Notes: generated by a model from the sequence alone, not told the origin. Shown: positions 16,516 to 24,031, counted from the stretch's first letter. The stretch is DNA of 29,936 bases from Balneolales bacterium (GCA_007131625.1 SLQC01000320.1:1-29936), one strand, 5' to 3'. Numbers and translations are program-made.

Positions 16516-16905
16516 ATGCGACTTACCATATTTTCATTCCTCATACTCATTCCTTTGATCCATTTCTCCTGTTCCGAGGCGGAACCGGAGAGTTTTAAAG
16601 CCGGGATCATCCAGCTTAATGAACAGAACGAATACGAAGAAGCGCTGGCGAAACTGAAGAAATCCGATAATAATCCAGAGGAGGTGCACCGGCTGAAGGT
16701 CCGGACCCATCTCGCATACGCCAGCTATCTGACCCACGAAGCGGATCATTTGGCGATGGGTGAACGCATGTCCGACGCACTTCGCCATTACCGGAGAGTG
16801 CTTGAACTGGATGAGAACAATACGCAGGCAATAACTCATATCGAACTGATTGAAGGTATTTATGATCAGATGGGACGAGACATACCACAGGGAGTTGCCG
16901 AATAG
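16516..16905 (+). CDS. Small lipoprotein with TPR-like helices, function unknown
   Basis: The 129-residue product begins with a lipoprotein signal (MRLTIFSFLILIPLIHFSC, Cys at residue 19). The rest is helical, with GIIQLNEQNEYEEALAKLKK and SDALRHYRRVLELDENNTQAITHIEL reading like two TPR units. The ATG is 3 nt after the stop of the site-2 protease gene, so the two are probably one transcript and translationally linked. I do not recognise a named family. A role as an accessory protein for the protease is inference from position only. Confidence 0.78.
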   Translation: MRLTIFSFLILIPLIHFSCSEAEPESFKAGIIQLNEQNEYEEALAKLKKSDNNPEEVHRLKVRTHLAYASYLTHEADHLAMGERMSDALRHYRRVLELDENNTQAITHIELIEGIYDQMGRDIPQGVAE

Positions 16906-16924
16906 GTGCATTCCCATTCTCTTT

Positions 16925-17150
16925 GTGCGCCCGGCAGGGCGCATCCACTTGGGAGTGAAAGTCTCCTGTGCACCCGACAGGGGGAAGCATTGTCCGGCAA
17001 AGTTCTTTGAATCAACGGGGCTCATTCGTCTGACCAATCATCACCTGAAACTTTCAAGGGCTTCATGAACCGCCGTATACGGAACCGTATGTACGGTGGT
17101 GTGAGAGGACAGATAAGAGTATCTTTTACCAGATACATTTATCTTCCTAC
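16925..17150 (+). mobile_element. Miniature or deleted group II intron (5' end plus domains V and VI, no reverse transcriptase)
   Basis: The 5' end has the group II consensus GTGCG, followed by a hairpin GCGCCC-ggca-GGGCGC and GGGAGTGAAAGTCTCC (16925-16966), as at the start of domain I. At 17069-17100 a domain V hairpin is complete: ACCGCCGTA pairs with TACGGTGGT, a 2-nt TG bulge follows on the 3' side, then TACG/CGTA closes a GAAC tetraloop, with the CGC catalytic triad. Domain VI (17111-17144) pairs AGATAA with TTATCT and GTATCT with AGATAC, leaving A17137 as a candidate branch point. Only about 100 nt lie between these parts, so most of domains I-IV and the intron-encoded protein are missing. 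The right boundary is uncertain by a few bases. Confidence 0.82.
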
Positions 17151-17215
17151 TCAATGCAAATCAGTATCCGGTGCATCGAACCGGCTGACCATAATCTATT
17201 ATTTACGGTAACTAC

Positions 17216-17695
17216 GTGGCATCAAAAGAAAATCAAAAAACTGGAACACCATCCATTAACAACCGGAAGGCTCGGCACGAGTACACGATTGAGAGTTCTT
17301 TCGAGGCAGGGATCGTGCTTATGGGTACCGAGGTGAAGTCGCTGCGGCAGGGCAACGCCAGTTTTGGCGATGCTTTTGCATATATGAAAAGCGGAGAAGT
17401 CTGGCTTAAGGATTTTTATATCAAGCCGTTTGATCAGGGTTCGTACAACAACCATGAACCCCGCAGGGACCGAAAGCTGCTGCTGCATCGCGATGAAATT
17501 CGAAGGCTGGACAAGGTGATCTCACAGAAAGGCATCACACTGGTTCCACTGAAAGTCTATTTCACCCGCGGCAAAGCCAAGTTGCAGCTGGGACTGGCAA
17601 AGGGGAAAAAGAAGTATGACAAACGGGCCAGTATTGCAGAAAAAGATGTCAAGAGGGATATGGCACGCGAAATCAAGAAAGCCAAAATGGGGTAA
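17216..17695 (+). CDS. smpB: SsrA-binding protein SmpB
   Basis: This 159-residue RNA-binding protein brings tmRNA to stalled ribosomes for trans-translation. Family motifs are NRKARHEYTIESSFEAGIVLMGTEVKSLRQGNAS (about 18-50), the conserved LKDFYI and YNNHEPRRDRKLLLHRDEI stretch (about 66-98), and the basic tail with KGKKKYDKRASIAEKDVKRDMAREIK, which enters the mRNA channel. Length is typical. Start is GTG 17216 (MASKENQK); no ATG lies in position. Its gene follows the group II intron remnant by about 65 bp. I find no ssrA gene in the window. Confidence 0.96.
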   Translation: MASKENQKTGTPSINNRKARHEYTIESSFEAGIVLMGTEVKSLRQGNASFGDAFAYMKSGEVWLKDFYIKPFDQGSYNNHEPRRDRKLLLHRDEIRRLDKVISQKGITLVPLKVYFTRGKAKLQLGLAKGKKKYDKRASIAEKDVKRDMAREIKKAKMG

Positions 17696-17902
17696 CGACA
17701 ATAGCACATGAAAAGGGGGAAAAGTTTTCATCTACAATCACTGGAGACCACGGGCCCCAAGGCTCAGAGGTCTCGAAAATAGCAAAGGGTCCGGGGTTGC
17801 TTTAATAGGATCAAAAAACGAAAATTCCGTAATGGGCAGGGGGAGGCCTGCTTGTGCAGTTTATGTGAATAGCAATTTCTGTAAATAGCACCGTTTAAAA
17901 AA
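17696..17902. other. Spacer between smpB and rnpB with two inverted repeats
   Basis: ATGAAAA (17708-17714) and TTTTCAT (17725-17731) form an exact 7-bp stem just after smpB, and GAGACC (17744-17749) pairs with GGTCTC (17769-17774). Either may act in transcript termination between the convergent smpB and rnpB, though no clear T-run follows. No tmRNA or tRNA shape is visible. Confidence 0.4.
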
Positions 17903-18299
17903 GGTCAGGATTGCCTGTAAGCCGAATTCTGTATCCCGAAACCCGTAAGAATATGGGAAAGGGACGGTAATCATTTGTCTGGTCCCACCGTTACCGGAGG
18001 GATCGAGCAGCCTACCCGACAGTATCGTGGCGGACGTCACACTGTCATGCTTGGCCTTGCACCCCGCGGGGTTTTCCGTGCCCCGGACAGTTACCTGTCC
18101 GGGCGGTGAGCTCTTACCTCACCTTTTCACCCTTACCGCGTGCCATGCACGAGGCGGTCTGTTTTCTGTGGCACTTTCCATATTCCACAATGTGGAATTC
18201 CCCGGTATTCCCGGGGCGCGGTGTCCGCAGGTGTTCGGACTTTCCTCCCTTTCCTGCCGCGAACGGCCAAGAAAGAGCGATTACCCGGCAACCCTGTCC
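17903..18299 (-). ncRNA. rnpB: RNase P RNA (bacterial type A-like)
   Basis: This is the catalytic RNA that matures tRNA 5' ends. On the minus strand the order of conserved elements is complete: GAGGAAAGTCCGAAC (CR I, around 18238-18252), GGTAAGGGTGAAAAGGTG and GGTAAGAGCTCACC in the middle, GCAAGGCCAAGC, GGTAGGCTGCTCGA, AAATGATTACCGTCC, then ACAGAATTCGGCTTACAGG at the 3' end (about 17913-17932). The two ends pair as helix P1: CAGGGTTGCC with GGCAATCCTG. The size, about 395 nt, is normal. A TATCTTTT about 5-12 nt upstream (18311-18304) resembles a -7 promoter element. A run of T follows the 3' end on the minus strand. Confidence 0.96.
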
Positions 18300-18325
18300 A
18301 TCGAAAAGATAACGGACTGATTCAG

Positions 18326-18350
18326 GAAAAACGTATTGCGAAAGCAATAC
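18326..18350 (-). terminator. Intrinsic terminator after the zinc-ribbon-like gene
   Basis: On the minus strand GTATTGC-TTTC-GCAATAC forms a perfect 7-bp stem (18350-18333), followed by G and then TTTTT (18331-18327). This is a textbook rho-independent terminator, 9 bp after the stop of the coiled-coil gene and before rnpB, so it separates the nif3 operon from the RNase P RNA. Confidence 0.85.
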
Positions 18351-18358
18351 ACTGATTC

Positions 18359-19096
18359 TCAGCTGATGTTCAGCTCTTTACGGGCTGTTTCGAAAAAGCT
18401 GGGATCGACCACGATACGGCCTGAGTTTTCGTCAAAAATGATTTTGTTTTTTCTTCTGACTTCAACCTGCACCTGGGGTGGAAGCATCATACCCAGGCTT
18501 GAGCCTTTCTCCATAGCAACTACAGCCATGCCATTGTTAAGGCCTTTGCGCAACCGCTCGTAACTTCGAAGATAACGGGAATCAAGGTTTTTAGTAGCAT
18601 ATTCCCGTTTTTTGATCAGTTCCTCTTCATCCTTTCTTGTGCTTTCGATCAGCTTGTCAAGATTCCCTTTCTTCTCATCGAGCAGTTTCCGGGTCTCTTC
18701 AAACGTTGCTTCGTTTTCAGCGATCGTCTTTTCAAGCTCGGTTGACTGCAACGCAATCTCTTCAAGCCGGGATATTGCATTTTCCTTGATCTGCTTCTGC
18801 GATTCTATCTCTTTAATCAAGGCGTCATATTCGCGGTTGTTACGAACAGAAAGCTGCTGCTCCTCGTACTTGGCAACAAGTGTGTCCGCTTCCGATATTT
18901 CAAGCTCAAGGCTTGATTTTTCCACCAACAAATCCTTGATTTCCGCTTTGCTGCGTTTGATGCGGCTTTCAAGACGTGCGATTTCCGTTTCAATATCCAG
19001 TACATCTTCCGGTAAATCTCCACGCAGCCGTTTCAGTTCGTCAATGCGATTATCAATAAATTGCAGATTGGTCAGGTTTTGGAGTACATCTAACAT
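18359..19096 (-). CDS. C4-type zinc-ribbon family coiled-coil protein with all zinc ligands lost
   Basis: The 245-residue protein has the long antiparallel coiled coil of the zf-RING_7/CT398-like family (about 15-175; RGDLPEDVLDIETEIARLE), then the family's C-terminal region with YLRSYERLRKGLNNGMAVVAMEKGSSLGMMLPPQVQVEVRRKNKIIFDENSGRIVVDPS. Family members normally carry two CxxC-type pairs around the LPPQ and CGRIL segments. Here LPPQ and SGRIV remain, but all four Cys positions are replaced; the whole protein contains no cysteine. The fold may persist without zinc. Its start overlaps the nif3 stop by 7 nt, the family's usual neighbour in many Bacteroidota. The role is unknown. Confidence 0.85.
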   Translation of the reverse strand: MLDVLQNLTNLQFIDNRIDELKRLRGDLPEDVLDIETEIARLESRIKRSKAEIKDLLVEKSSLELEISEADTLVAKYEEQQLSVRNNREYDALIKEIESQKQIKENAISRLEEIALQSTELEKTIAENEATFEETRKLLDEKKGNLDKLIESTRKDEEELIKKREYATKNLDSRYLRSYERLRKGLNNGMAVVAMEKGSSLGMMLPPQVQVEVRRKNKIIFDENSGRIVVDPSFFETARKELNIS

Positions 19097-19965
19097 AGAT
19101 TTTTATTCGCTGGTTTTCTTTTCTTCATTGTTGGGGTTTCATTGTTGAAATACTTGACCGGATTGGTATTTACACTGGTGCAAAGCACCTCCAATTCCGG
19201 AAACCGGTCCGTCAACCGGGTACAAAGTGTCCTAACTATTGGTACTTCGCTCTCATAATGTCCCGCGTCCACTAGAACAAATGACGGGGACAACGAAAAG
19301 AAATCGTGGTATTTAAGATCTGCTGTTACAAAGGCGTCTGCGTTCTGCTTTAACACCTCATCGGCAAGAAAAAAGCCGGAGCCGCCGCAAACCGCAACTT
19401 TCCTGATTTGATCGCAATTGCCACTGTAACGAAGGCCAACGCTGTTCAGCCGGGTCTGTACCTGCTTCAAAAATGTGTGGGAATCCAGGGGTTCCGGATA
19501 CTCTCCCAGGGTTCCGAAACCCGAAATCGGACCTGATTCGACCGTGGATTTAGCAGCATGCGGAGCTGATCCGTTACATGTCGTGAGAAATCGAATATCC
19601 TGTAACCCGAGCTGTTTAGCCAGTACAAATGAGACGCCCTCACGGGCAGCATCCAGGTTGGTGTGCGCTACGATCAGACTGATACCGTGCCGGATGAGTC
19701 GGTATATCATGGCTCCGATCGGGTCAGACAATGTGACGCGGGAAAGCTTACGGAAAATCAGGGGATGATGGGCCAGAATCAGATCGGCCTGGACGGCAAT
19801 CGCCTCTTCTATGACTTCGGGTGTTACATCAAGGCAGACAACGGCTTTGGTGATTTCCTGACTTTCATCTCCGATGAGTAATCCAACATTATCGTATTCG
19901 AGCTTGGTGCTTTGTGGTGCCCATTCTTCCAGAAACTCGAGAATATGATAGTTGGTATTATTCAT
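19090..19965 (-). CDS. Nif3-like dinuclear metal centre hexameric protein
   Basis: The product is about 291 residues. Conserved pieces are LEYDNVGLLIGD (about 22-33), CLDVTPEVIEEA, LILAHHPLIF with the HH metal ligands (about 62-71), VAHTNLDAAREGVSFVLA (about 97-114), AVCGGSGFF and the C-terminal VDAGHYESEVP with the last metal-binding His/Glu. The family forms a toroidal hexamer; a GTP cyclohydrolase 1 type 2 activity has been proposed, but function is unsettled. The length is that of the short form. ATG 19965 is preferred, as family members begin about 20 residues before YDNVGLL; ATG 19998 would add 11 residues. The product is cytoplasmic. It is transcribed with the coiled-coil gene. Confidence 0.9.
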   Translation of the reverse strand: MNNTNYHILEFLEEWAPQSTKLEYDNVGLLIGDESQEITKAVVCLDVTPEVIEEAIAVQADLILAHHPLIFRKLSRVTLSDPIGAMIYRLIRHGISLIVAHTNLDAAREGVSFVLAKQLGLQDIRFLTTCNGSAPHAAKSTVESGPISGFGTLGEYPEPLDSHTFLKQVQTRLNSVGLRYSGNCDQIRKVAVCGGSGFFLADEVLKQNADAFVTADLKYHDFFSLSPSFVLVDAGHYESEVPIVRTLCTRLTDRFPELEVLCTSVNTNPVKYFNNETPTMKKRKPANKNLC

Positions 19966-20094
19966 ATTCTCGTTGAGCAGCCCCCTGTCTGCTCGCATTC
20001 TATACCAGTATGGTAGGGATCGTATCGGTAAATGGTATCTTTGTTTCGGTACACGATAGTAACCGCTGTCAGAAATTTTTCGTCAGAACATAAA

Positions 20095-20118
20095 TATATC
20101 ACTTTTCAAAGTGATATA
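20095..20118. promoter_or_regulatory. Perfect 24-bp palindrome in the nif3-yggS divergent intergenic region
   Basis: TATATCACTTT (20095-20105) and AAAGTGATATA (20108-20118) are exact inverted repeats separated by TC. It looks like the operator of a dimeric helix-turn-helix regulator. It lies 130 bp after the nif3 start and 137 bp before the yggS start. A TATCTTTG (20036-20043), matching the -7 element, lies about 50 bp before it on the plus strand, but its -33 partner is weak. As RNA it would form an 11-bp hairpin with an unfavourable 2-nt loop, which argues for a DNA-level role. Confidence 0.55.
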
Positions 20119-20254
20119 AAAATTTTCATTTGCTTCCCATCTTCCAGACAAATAACGTATCTTCAAAAAAGCATAGTATGCGGCTATACAACATCCGTTT
20201 TTATGCTCGTAGCCGTTATTTTCAACCAAATCCCTCAAACCGGTCATCATCCAC

Positions 20255-20956
20255 GTGATAAAAGAAAACATTGCCCGGGTAACGAAAAGAATTCAGGACA
20301 TTTGTGAAAAGTGCGGACGTGATCCCGGAGAAATCCGGCTTGTGGCCATTAGTAAAACTCATCCGCCCGGAGTTATTCTGGAAGCTCTGGAAGCGGGAAT
20401 ACGGGATTTCGGTGAAAACCGGGTGCAGGAACTGATTACGAAAATGGATCAGTTGCCTGACGATATCATCTGGCATATGGTTGGTACGGTTCAAACTAAC
20501 AAAATCAAGGATCTGGTCCACCGGGTCAACTTGATTCATTCTATTTCCAAAATCAAATATCTGAAGGAGCTGGAAAAACGGGCGGCACTGGCTGACCGGC
20601 ACATTCGCGTACTGATCCAGGTCAACATCAGCAATGAAGAGCAGAAAAGCGGCTGTGAGCCGGCCGAACTGTCCGGAATTCTGGAATTTGCAACCGAGCT
20701 CAAACAGGTATCAATTCATGGGCTTATGGGAATGGCGTCTTTCACCGATAACCGGGAACTGATCCGCCGGCAATTCCGGTCATTGCGAACCATCCGCGAT
20801 GATCACCGCTCATATGAAACCGGTCCGGTCAGTCTCGACGAGCTTTCTATGGGTATGAGCGAGGATTACGACCTCGCCATAGAAGAGGGAGCCACCATTA
20901 TCCGACTGGGATCCATCCTGTTCGGACAACGTGACTATGTAGCACAAGATCATTAA
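20255..20956 (+). CDS. yggS: YggS/PLPBP-family pyridoxal-phosphate homeostasis protein
   Basis: The 233-residue single-domain PLP-binding TIM barrel helps maintain free PLP balance and has no known catalytic reaction. The PLP lysine lies in LVAISKTHP (about residue 34), followed by DFGENRVQEL, WHMVGTVQTNKIK (usually WHFIGxLQxNK), LIQVNIS, the GLMGMA segment and the C-terminal LSMGMSEDYDLAIEEGATIIRLGSILFG that binds the phosphate. The length is normal. The start is GTG 20255. Downstream is a small PspB-like membrane protein and then DivIVA, reminiscent of the ylmE-to-divIVA order in Gram-positives. Confidence 0.94.
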   Translation: MIKENIARVTKRIQDICEKCGRDPGEIRLVAISKTHPPGVILEALEAGIRDFGENRVQELITKMDQLPDDIIWHMVGTVQTNKIKDLVHRVNLIHSISKIKYLKELEKRAALADRHIRVLIQVNISNEEQKSGCEPAELSGILEFATELKQVSIHGLMGMASFTDNRELIRRQFRSLRTIRDDHRSYETGPVSLDELSMGMSEDYDLAIEEGATIIRLGSILFGQRDYVAQDH

Positions 20957-21028
20957 ACATATTCTGAATTTTTGTATCTTGTCCTTGTAATTTTTTTTCT
21001 TCATTACTTCCTGTAAACCGATACCAAT

Positions 21029-21358
21029 ATGACTCCTCTTGAAGCTTTGGTTGCAATTACTGCCATAATTGGTGTATTCGGAGTAAGCGGTTATATCGCT
21101 GTGAAAGTAATTCAGCTTGTCCGTGAATGGATTACCGCCCGACGTACACCGGTTGACAGCAGCAAACTGATTCGGCGTATCGAACAGTATGAGATGCGGC
21201 AGGAGCAGATTGTCAAACGGATCCAGAACCTTGAGACAATACTTGTGGATGCCGATGTAGACAGACAACAGCTTCCGGAGTCGACCGAAAACAGTCCCGA
21301 CCCGGAAAAGTCAGAGCGGCTGTCCGACAGGCCACTGAAAAACAAGCTTCGTTCCTGA
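21029..21358 (+). CDS. Small single-pass membrane protein with a PspB-like coiled coil
   Basis: The 109-residue product starts with a hydrophobic helix (about 5-32, AITAIIGVFGVSGYIAVKVIQLV), followed by a basic juxtamembrane turn (REWITARR) and a coiled coil containing QIVKRIQNLETILVDAD (about 62-78). That segment resembles the end of PspB (RIQALESILD), the small membrane partner of PspC in envelope stress, and similar tails on PspC-family proteins. The C-terminal 30 residues are polar and probably disordered. The match is short, so PspB-like is a description, not a firm assignment. It lies 72 bp after yggS on the same strand. Confidence 0.65.
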   Translation: MTPLEALVAITAIIGVFGVSGYIAVKVIQLVREWITARRTPVDSSKLIRRIEQYEMRQEQIVKRIQNLETILVDADVDRQQLPESTENSPDPEKSERLSDRPLKNKLRS

Positions 21359-21623
21359 TGGTATGTATTGTATTGCTGATGTCACACTGTTAAATTGGGA
21401 CCTGAAAACTTTACCCGGGAGGGTCCTTCAACCTTCCTGGCAAAAAATCCAAATTTCGAACAAGTGATGAACACAGCTGTACCCATATGACCGCTTGAAT
21501 AAATAAATATTTGAACATCTATAAACAGATGTAACACCCATAGCCGATATCTCGGACACAAAAGCGCATGATGAAACACATGGATGCTCCATCTGACATT
21601 ATTTATCAGTAAAAATTGTAAAG

Positions 21624-22229
21624 ATGAAATTATCAGCTCTAGAAATCAAGCAGCAATCCTTTGCGAAAACCCTTCGTGGATACGATGTAGGCGAAGTGCA
21701 CTCGTTTCTTAATGTTATATCCAGTGAGTGGGAGCATCTTTCCAACAAGTCCCGGGAACAGAGCCGGGAGATCGAGCGACTCAACGATAAGTTGCAGCAT
21801 TATCAGAAAGTGGAAGAAGCGTTGCATGAAACCCTGCAGACGGCTAAGGACTCTGTCGAGCAGCGAATCAGCAGCTCCAAGCAGGAAGCTCAGAACCGCA
21901 TCGCAAAAGCGGAACTGGAAGCTGAGAAGATCCTCCGTGAAGCCCAGCGTGAACGTCAATCCATCCGCCAGAGTATTCAGCGGCTGCTGGAACGACGTCA
22001 TGAGATCATACGCGGCATGGAATCATACCTCGAACTTGCCACCGAGTCTCTCGACTCCTTTAAGCGGGATGATGCCACAACGTATAGCCTTCCGAAAGAA
22101 GAGTCATCCGACTTCGATGAGAAAATATCATCCTCCCGTCAGGGTGGGCAGAATAAGCAAACCAAATCTGCGTCACACGCTCCGGGTACCGAAGACCTTG
22201 ACGAGCTCCTTGACGACCTTGACGACTAA
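21624..22229 (+). CDS. DivIVA-domain protein
   Basis: The 201-residue product has the DivIVA N-terminal membrane-binding region (LSALEIKQQSFAKTLRGYDVGEVHSFLNVISSEWEHL, about 3-39; family consensus puts the RGYD-x-x-x-V-x-x-FL motif here). A long coiled coil follows (about 40-145) and a polar tail with an acidic end (EDLDELLDDLDD). DivIVA proteins sense negatively curved membrane and recruit division, wall or chromosome-anchoring proteins. They are best known in Gram-positives, with less-studied homologues in Bacteroidota. The start is ATG 21624. The purine nucleoside phosphorylase gene follows after 14 nt, so they are likely co-transcribed. Confidence 0.88.
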   Translation: MKLSALEIKQQSFAKTLRGYDVGEVHSFLNVISSEWEHLSNKSREQSREIERLNDKLQHYQKVEEALHETLQTAKDSVEQRISSSKQEAQNRIAKAELEAEKILREAQRERQSIRQSIQRLLERRHEIIRGMESYLELATESLDSFKRDDATTYSLPKEESSDFDEKISSSRQGGQNKQTKSASHAPGTEDLDELLDDLDD

Positions 22230-22243
22230 CCCAATTCTTTTTA

Positions 22244-23083
22244 ATGCCACGTTTTGAAACTGTAAAAGAATTTCGATCAAAGCGCAAAGATGCTCTTGCC
22301 TTTCTTGAGGGTCAAACCGATTTCAGGCCCGACTTTCTTATCATTCTCGGAACAGGTTTGGGCCGTATTGCAGAAGACATTGAAATAAAAACCTCGATAT
22401 CCTACACAGATATCCCGCACTTTCCCACTTCCACAGTCGAGACTCACGCCGGAAGACTGCTTTTCGGCACACTCAGCGGAAAAAAAGTAGTGGCCATGCA
22501 AGGTCGTTTTCATTACTACGAGGGTTACACGATGCAACAGATCGTCTTTCCGGTCCGTGTTCTGAACGCTTTTGGCGCCAAGACACTACTGGTCTCAAAT
22601 GCATGTGGTGGAATGAATCCCCATTACCGCCGGGGGGATATCATGTGTATCACAGATCACATCAATCTGCAGGGCGACAATCCCCTTATCGGTCCCAACG
22701 ATGATAACCTCGGCAACCGGTTCCCGGATATGAGCGAACCGTACAGTCAGGAACTGATCATCCACGCCGAAAATGTGGCTCTTGAGAATAATATCAAAAT
22801 GCACCAGGGAGTCTATGTTGCCGTTTCAGGCCCGATTCTCGAAACACGTGCCGAATATCGATTTCTTCGTTATATTGGGGGTGATGTCGTCGGCATGAGT
22901 ACCGTTCCGGAGGTTATCGCTGCCGTCCATATGGGAATGGACGTACTGGGAATCTCCGTCATAACCGACGAATGCTTCCCGGATACCCTCGCGCCGGTAA
23001 TTATGACGGATATTCTGGAAGCAGCAAATATGGCTGAACCCAAAATGACGAAAGTAATGAAAGGAGTGCTGGCACGTTTGTGA
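22244..23083 (+). CDS. punA: Purine-nucleoside phosphorylase (trimeric PNP family)
   Basis: The 279-residue enzyme phosphorolyses purine (deoxy)nucleosides to the base and (deoxy)ribose 1-phosphate. Motifs in order: LGTGLGRIAEDI (phosphate site; GSGLG in most), HAGRLLFGTL, MQGRFHYYEGY, LLVSNACGGMNPHYRRGDIMCITDHIN (about 117-143), YVAVSGPILETRAEYRFLR, VGMSTVPEVIAAVHMGMDVLGISVITDEC (about 206-235). The position equal to the base-contacting Asn243 of human PNP is Asp (in ITDEC), which I recall as common in Bacteroidota relatives and may widen base preference. It is cytoplasmic, with start ATG 22244. Confidence 0.94.
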   Translation: MPRFETVKEFRSKRKDALAFLEGQTDFRPDFLIILGTGLGRIAEDIEIKTSISYTDIPHFPTSTVETHAGRLLFGTLSGKKVVAMQGRFHYYEGYTMQQIVFPVRVLNAFGAKTLLVSNACGGMNPHYRRGDIMCITDHINLQGDNPLIGPNDDNLGNRFPDMSEPYSQELIIHAENVALENNIKMHQGVYVAVSGPILETRAEYRFLRYIGGDVVGMSTVPEVIAAVHMGMDVLGISVITDECFPDTLAPVIMTDILEAANMAEPKMTKVMKGVLARL

Positions 23084-23131
23084 TATTATTGTTAGAATAA
23101 AGCTCACGAAATACTGAAATGTTACCATCCT

Positions 23132-23950
23132 ATGTTTTCATATGACGACAATATCATCTGGGATGAATACGAATGGGAATCTCATATCGACGAGATGACC
23201 CGGCGGTATGAACATCTGCGCAATCTGATTGAATCCGATCGTGAAAAACGTCCGCGATGGTTGCGGCATCTGCAGGATTTTCCTACCAAGCTGGACGCTG
23301 TCGACGCCTTTATTGAAGAAGAACTCCTCATTGAAGAGTCCCATTTCCCTCTGGATGACAACAATGAGTTTGAGAATGATGACGACGCACTTTTTGAATA
23401 TATTGATGACGACGATGAAGAGGATTGGGACTCTGACGAGGAAGCCAGCGAATTCTTGGATGATCTGCGAGAAGAAAATGAACCGATCGATGAGGATGAC
23501 GAGGACGATGTAGAGAGCCTTTTTGAAGATATTTTTGAGGATGAAGCTTCTGATGAGTCCATATACGACTATGCCACCCTTGAGAATATAGCTATTTATA
23601 CCGATGCACGGGATTTTGCCGCCGACCTGATGATCTTCAACGACAGCAAGCCGCAATACATGAAACACCCCGGTTTTATCCGTTTGATCTCCGATATCTT
23701 GATGATCAGCTCTAAACTTGCCGCGGCGTATTCCATGGGTTTCGACGTTGAAGTGCTTGGAGCCAATATCGCATATTGTAAAAAAGCCCTTGTCAAGGCG
23801 AATCAGACTCTCAACTATATTCAGGTTCTAAATGCGAATCCACTTACCGCGACCGACTATCACGAGCTGCACCGGCGCCTTTTTGAGCTGCGCAACAATA
23901 TCGCTATTAATATTCAGGATACACGGGTTTTATTCAACAATATAAAATAA
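23132..23950 (+). CDS. Highly acidic protein of unknown function
   Basis: I do not recognise this 272-residue protein. Residues 1-65 are helical and mixed-charge (TRRYEHLRNLIESDREKRPRWLRHLQDF). Residues about 65-145 are extremely acidic, with runs such as YIDDDDEEDWDSDEE and IDEDDEDDVESLFEDIFEDEA. Residues about 150-272 form a helical domain with an apparent four-helix pattern (ALVKANQTLNYIQVLNANPLTATDYHELHRRLFELRNNI). It has no signal or membrane segment. The acidic stretch may mimic nucleic acid or be a disordered spacer; both are inference. It is the last gene of the yggS-to-PNP run, 48 bp after PNP, and ends before a probable terminator. Confidence 0.75.
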   Translation: MFSYDDNIIWDEYEWESHIDEMTRRYEHLRNLIESDREKRPRWLRHLQDFPTKLDAVDAFIEEELLIEESHFPLDDNNEFENDDDALFEYIDDDDEEDWDSDEEASEFLDDLREENEPIDEDDEDDVESLFEDIFEDEASDESIYDYATLENIAIYTDARDFAADLMIFNDSKPQYMKHPGFIRLISDILMISSKLAAAYSMGFDVEVLGANIAYCKKALVKANQTLNYIQVLNANPLTATDYHELHRRLFELRNNIAINIQDTRVLFNNIK

Positions 23951-23988
23951 AACAAGGTGTTCACTGATCACCCGCCTTATTGTTTTAT
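23947..23988 (+). terminator. Probable terminator after the acidic-protein gene
   Basis: ATAAAACAA (23947-23955) pairs exactly with TTGTTTTAT (23980-23988), with GG/CC continuing the stem after a small bulge. The A-rich 5' arm and T-rich 3' arm give a terminator-like hairpin that overlaps the stop codon of the acidic gene. No separate T-run follows. Confidence 0.5.
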
Positions 23989-24003
23989 GTAAAGACTTTT
24001 TAT

Positions 24004-24031
24004 GCTGTTCCAATAGTTTTTGGCGAACAGC
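24004..24031. repeat. Inverted repeat upstream of comEC
   Basis: GCTGTTC (24004-24010) and GAACAGC (24025-24031) are exact inverted repeats; the loop adds a CAA/TTG extension. It lies 80 bp before the comEC ATG. It could be a second terminator stem or an operator. I cannot decide between them. Confidence 0.45.

Noticed and set aside
16534..17037. Minus-strand frame of 167 residues opposite the lipoprotein and intron remnant
   Set aside because: It is antisense to a lipoprotein gene with a clear signal and to structured intron RNA, and its translation matches no family.
17696..17902. Possible tmRNA next to smpB
   Set aside because: No tRNA-like ends, tag reading frame or resume codon are visible; the spacer holds only short inverted repeats.
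23182..23562. Serine-rich minus-strand frame opposite the acidic gene
   Set aside because: Poly-Ser is simply the reverse reading of the GAT/GAA/GAC codons of the acidic block.
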